Shown: positions 63,697-64,000 of the stretch, in pieces
Layout of the letters: the number at the start of each line of letters is the position of its first letter
Numbering within the stretch: position 1 is the first letter of the stretch
Assembly (NCBI GenBank): GCA_015069045.1
Contig: SVJJ01000004.1
Coordinates: forward strand, 59,260-123,259
Length of the DNA: 64,000 nt
Reading direction: 5' to 3'
Source of the DNA: Oscillospiraceae bacterium
GTDB lineage: Bacteria > Bacillota > Clostridia > UBA1381 > UBA9506
Program-made: the position numbers and the translations under genes
The notes under the pieces: model-generated
Database searches by the model: none
Seen by the model: only the letters and a program-made list of their open reading frames with translations
What the model was told of the DNA's origin: nothing

Positions 63697-63732
63697 AGCG
63701 TTCCGAGAAATCGGAGCGTTCCTCTTTTTTTA
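63697..63732 (+). terminator. Terminator after the DUF3847-like gene
   Basis: GCGTTCCGA pairs with TCGGAGCG-type arm (GAAA loop), then CCTCTTTTTTT. Confidence 0.75.
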
Positions 63733-63738
63733 TCCCGA

Positions 63739-63793
63739 AGGGCGCACTTACTCACCACCGATGAAATCGGCGGTGGTACTTCCTTGCGGAAGT
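63739..63793 (-). other. MOBQ-like origin of transfer (oriT)
   Basis: On the minus strand TAAGTGCGCCCT (63750-63739) matches the nick region of IncQ/R1162-family oriT. As in that family it is directly preceded by an inverted repeat, ACCACCGCCGAT with ATCGGTGGT (63777-63754). A second hairpin ACTTCC-TTGC-GGAAGT follows at 63778-63793. The cognate MOBQ relaxase (MobA/MobL type) is expected just to the right, outside the window. Confidence 0.75.
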
Positions 63794-64000
63794 CGTGCGC
63801 TCCTTTAGCGGAGGGCAAGCAGACAATGCAAAAACCACATTGTCTGCATAGTCGGCACATCTGCATTTTGCAGATAAATTGAAATAATAACCTTATTCCA
63901 ATTTGGTACAAGGTTGTACCGCCGACCAAAGATAAAACCTATTCCATAGCTTTTATCTAAAATGTGCGTTATCTGCCTTGCATCTTCCGCCCACTTTCTT
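63794..64000. other. Right edge, no gene identified
   Basis: I see palindromic pieces (for example CAGACAATGCAAAAACCACATTGTCTG arms CAGACAATG/CATTGTCTG at 63820-63847) and no credible gene. The relaxase gene may begin past 64000. Confidence 0.5.

Overview
The window reads as a chromosomal segment of an anaerobic, low-to-moderate GC Firmicute, most likely a member of the Clostridia, carrying the left part of an integrated mobile element at its right end. Supporting this are a diaminopimelate-type cell-wall pathway (MurE with a DNPR motif, dapA/dapB/asd), class A RNase P RNA, consensus sigma-A promoters (TTGACA-17-TATAAT), strong GGAGG ribosome sites, rubredoxin, Rex and a GTP-type PEP carboxykinase. 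I cannot name the species.

1-8.8 kb (minus strand) is the division and cell-wall (dcw) cluster mraZ-rsmH-ftsL-pbp-murE-murF-mraY-ftsW. It has a clear promoter and MraZ-box repeats, and murD is missing from its usual place between mraY and ftsW. 9-12 kb is a YtrA-type GntR/ABC operon. 12.1-20.2 kb is a colinear set: rsmB, rlmN, PP2C phosphatase, PASTA Ser/Thr kinase, rsgA, rpe, thiamine pyrophosphokinase and a HAD phosphatase. 20.2-23.3 kb is asd-dapA-dapB under a lysine riboswitch. 23.3-24.9 kb is an AT-rich accessory patch with a putative type I toxin-antitoxin locus, a zinc-ribbon membrane protein and an XRE regulator.

25-51 kb is again core genome: an LCP protein and rsmA, pckG, a small lipoprotein, a phosphofructokinase-like gene, a secreted protein plus a 49-residue peptide, tRNA-Gly, rnpB, ilvE, fhs with a thioesterase and TepA, an Rbs-type sugar ABC transporter, a GIY-YIG protein with an apparent ATA start, mntP, bactofilin, lysC, DegV, YbaK, an M14 peptidase, rubredoxin, an M23 peptidase, the acn-icd-rex operon and tRNA-Arg.

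51-64 kb is a mobile element that runs off the window. It holds two helix-turn-helix (replication-type) proteins, a repeat-rich non-coding tract, two ribbon-helix-helix paralogues, a BRO-type antirepressor, a tyrosine recombinase, TnpV, TnpW and a large serine recombinase, a sigma-like protein, a ParM/ParR-like pair, a DUF3847-like protein and a MOBQ-like oriT at the right edge. No relaxase is visible; it probably lies beyond 64 kb.

The most unusual signal is a pair of loci (about 23.5-23.9 kb and 57.5-57.9 kb) with the same plan: a sigma-A promoter, a 5' hairpin, a 24-residue hydrophobic peptide ending in KVR, a bidirectional terminator and a convergent small RNA with its own consensus promoter. 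I read them as two members of one type I toxin-antitoxin family, one in an accessory patch of the chromosome and one in the mobile element.
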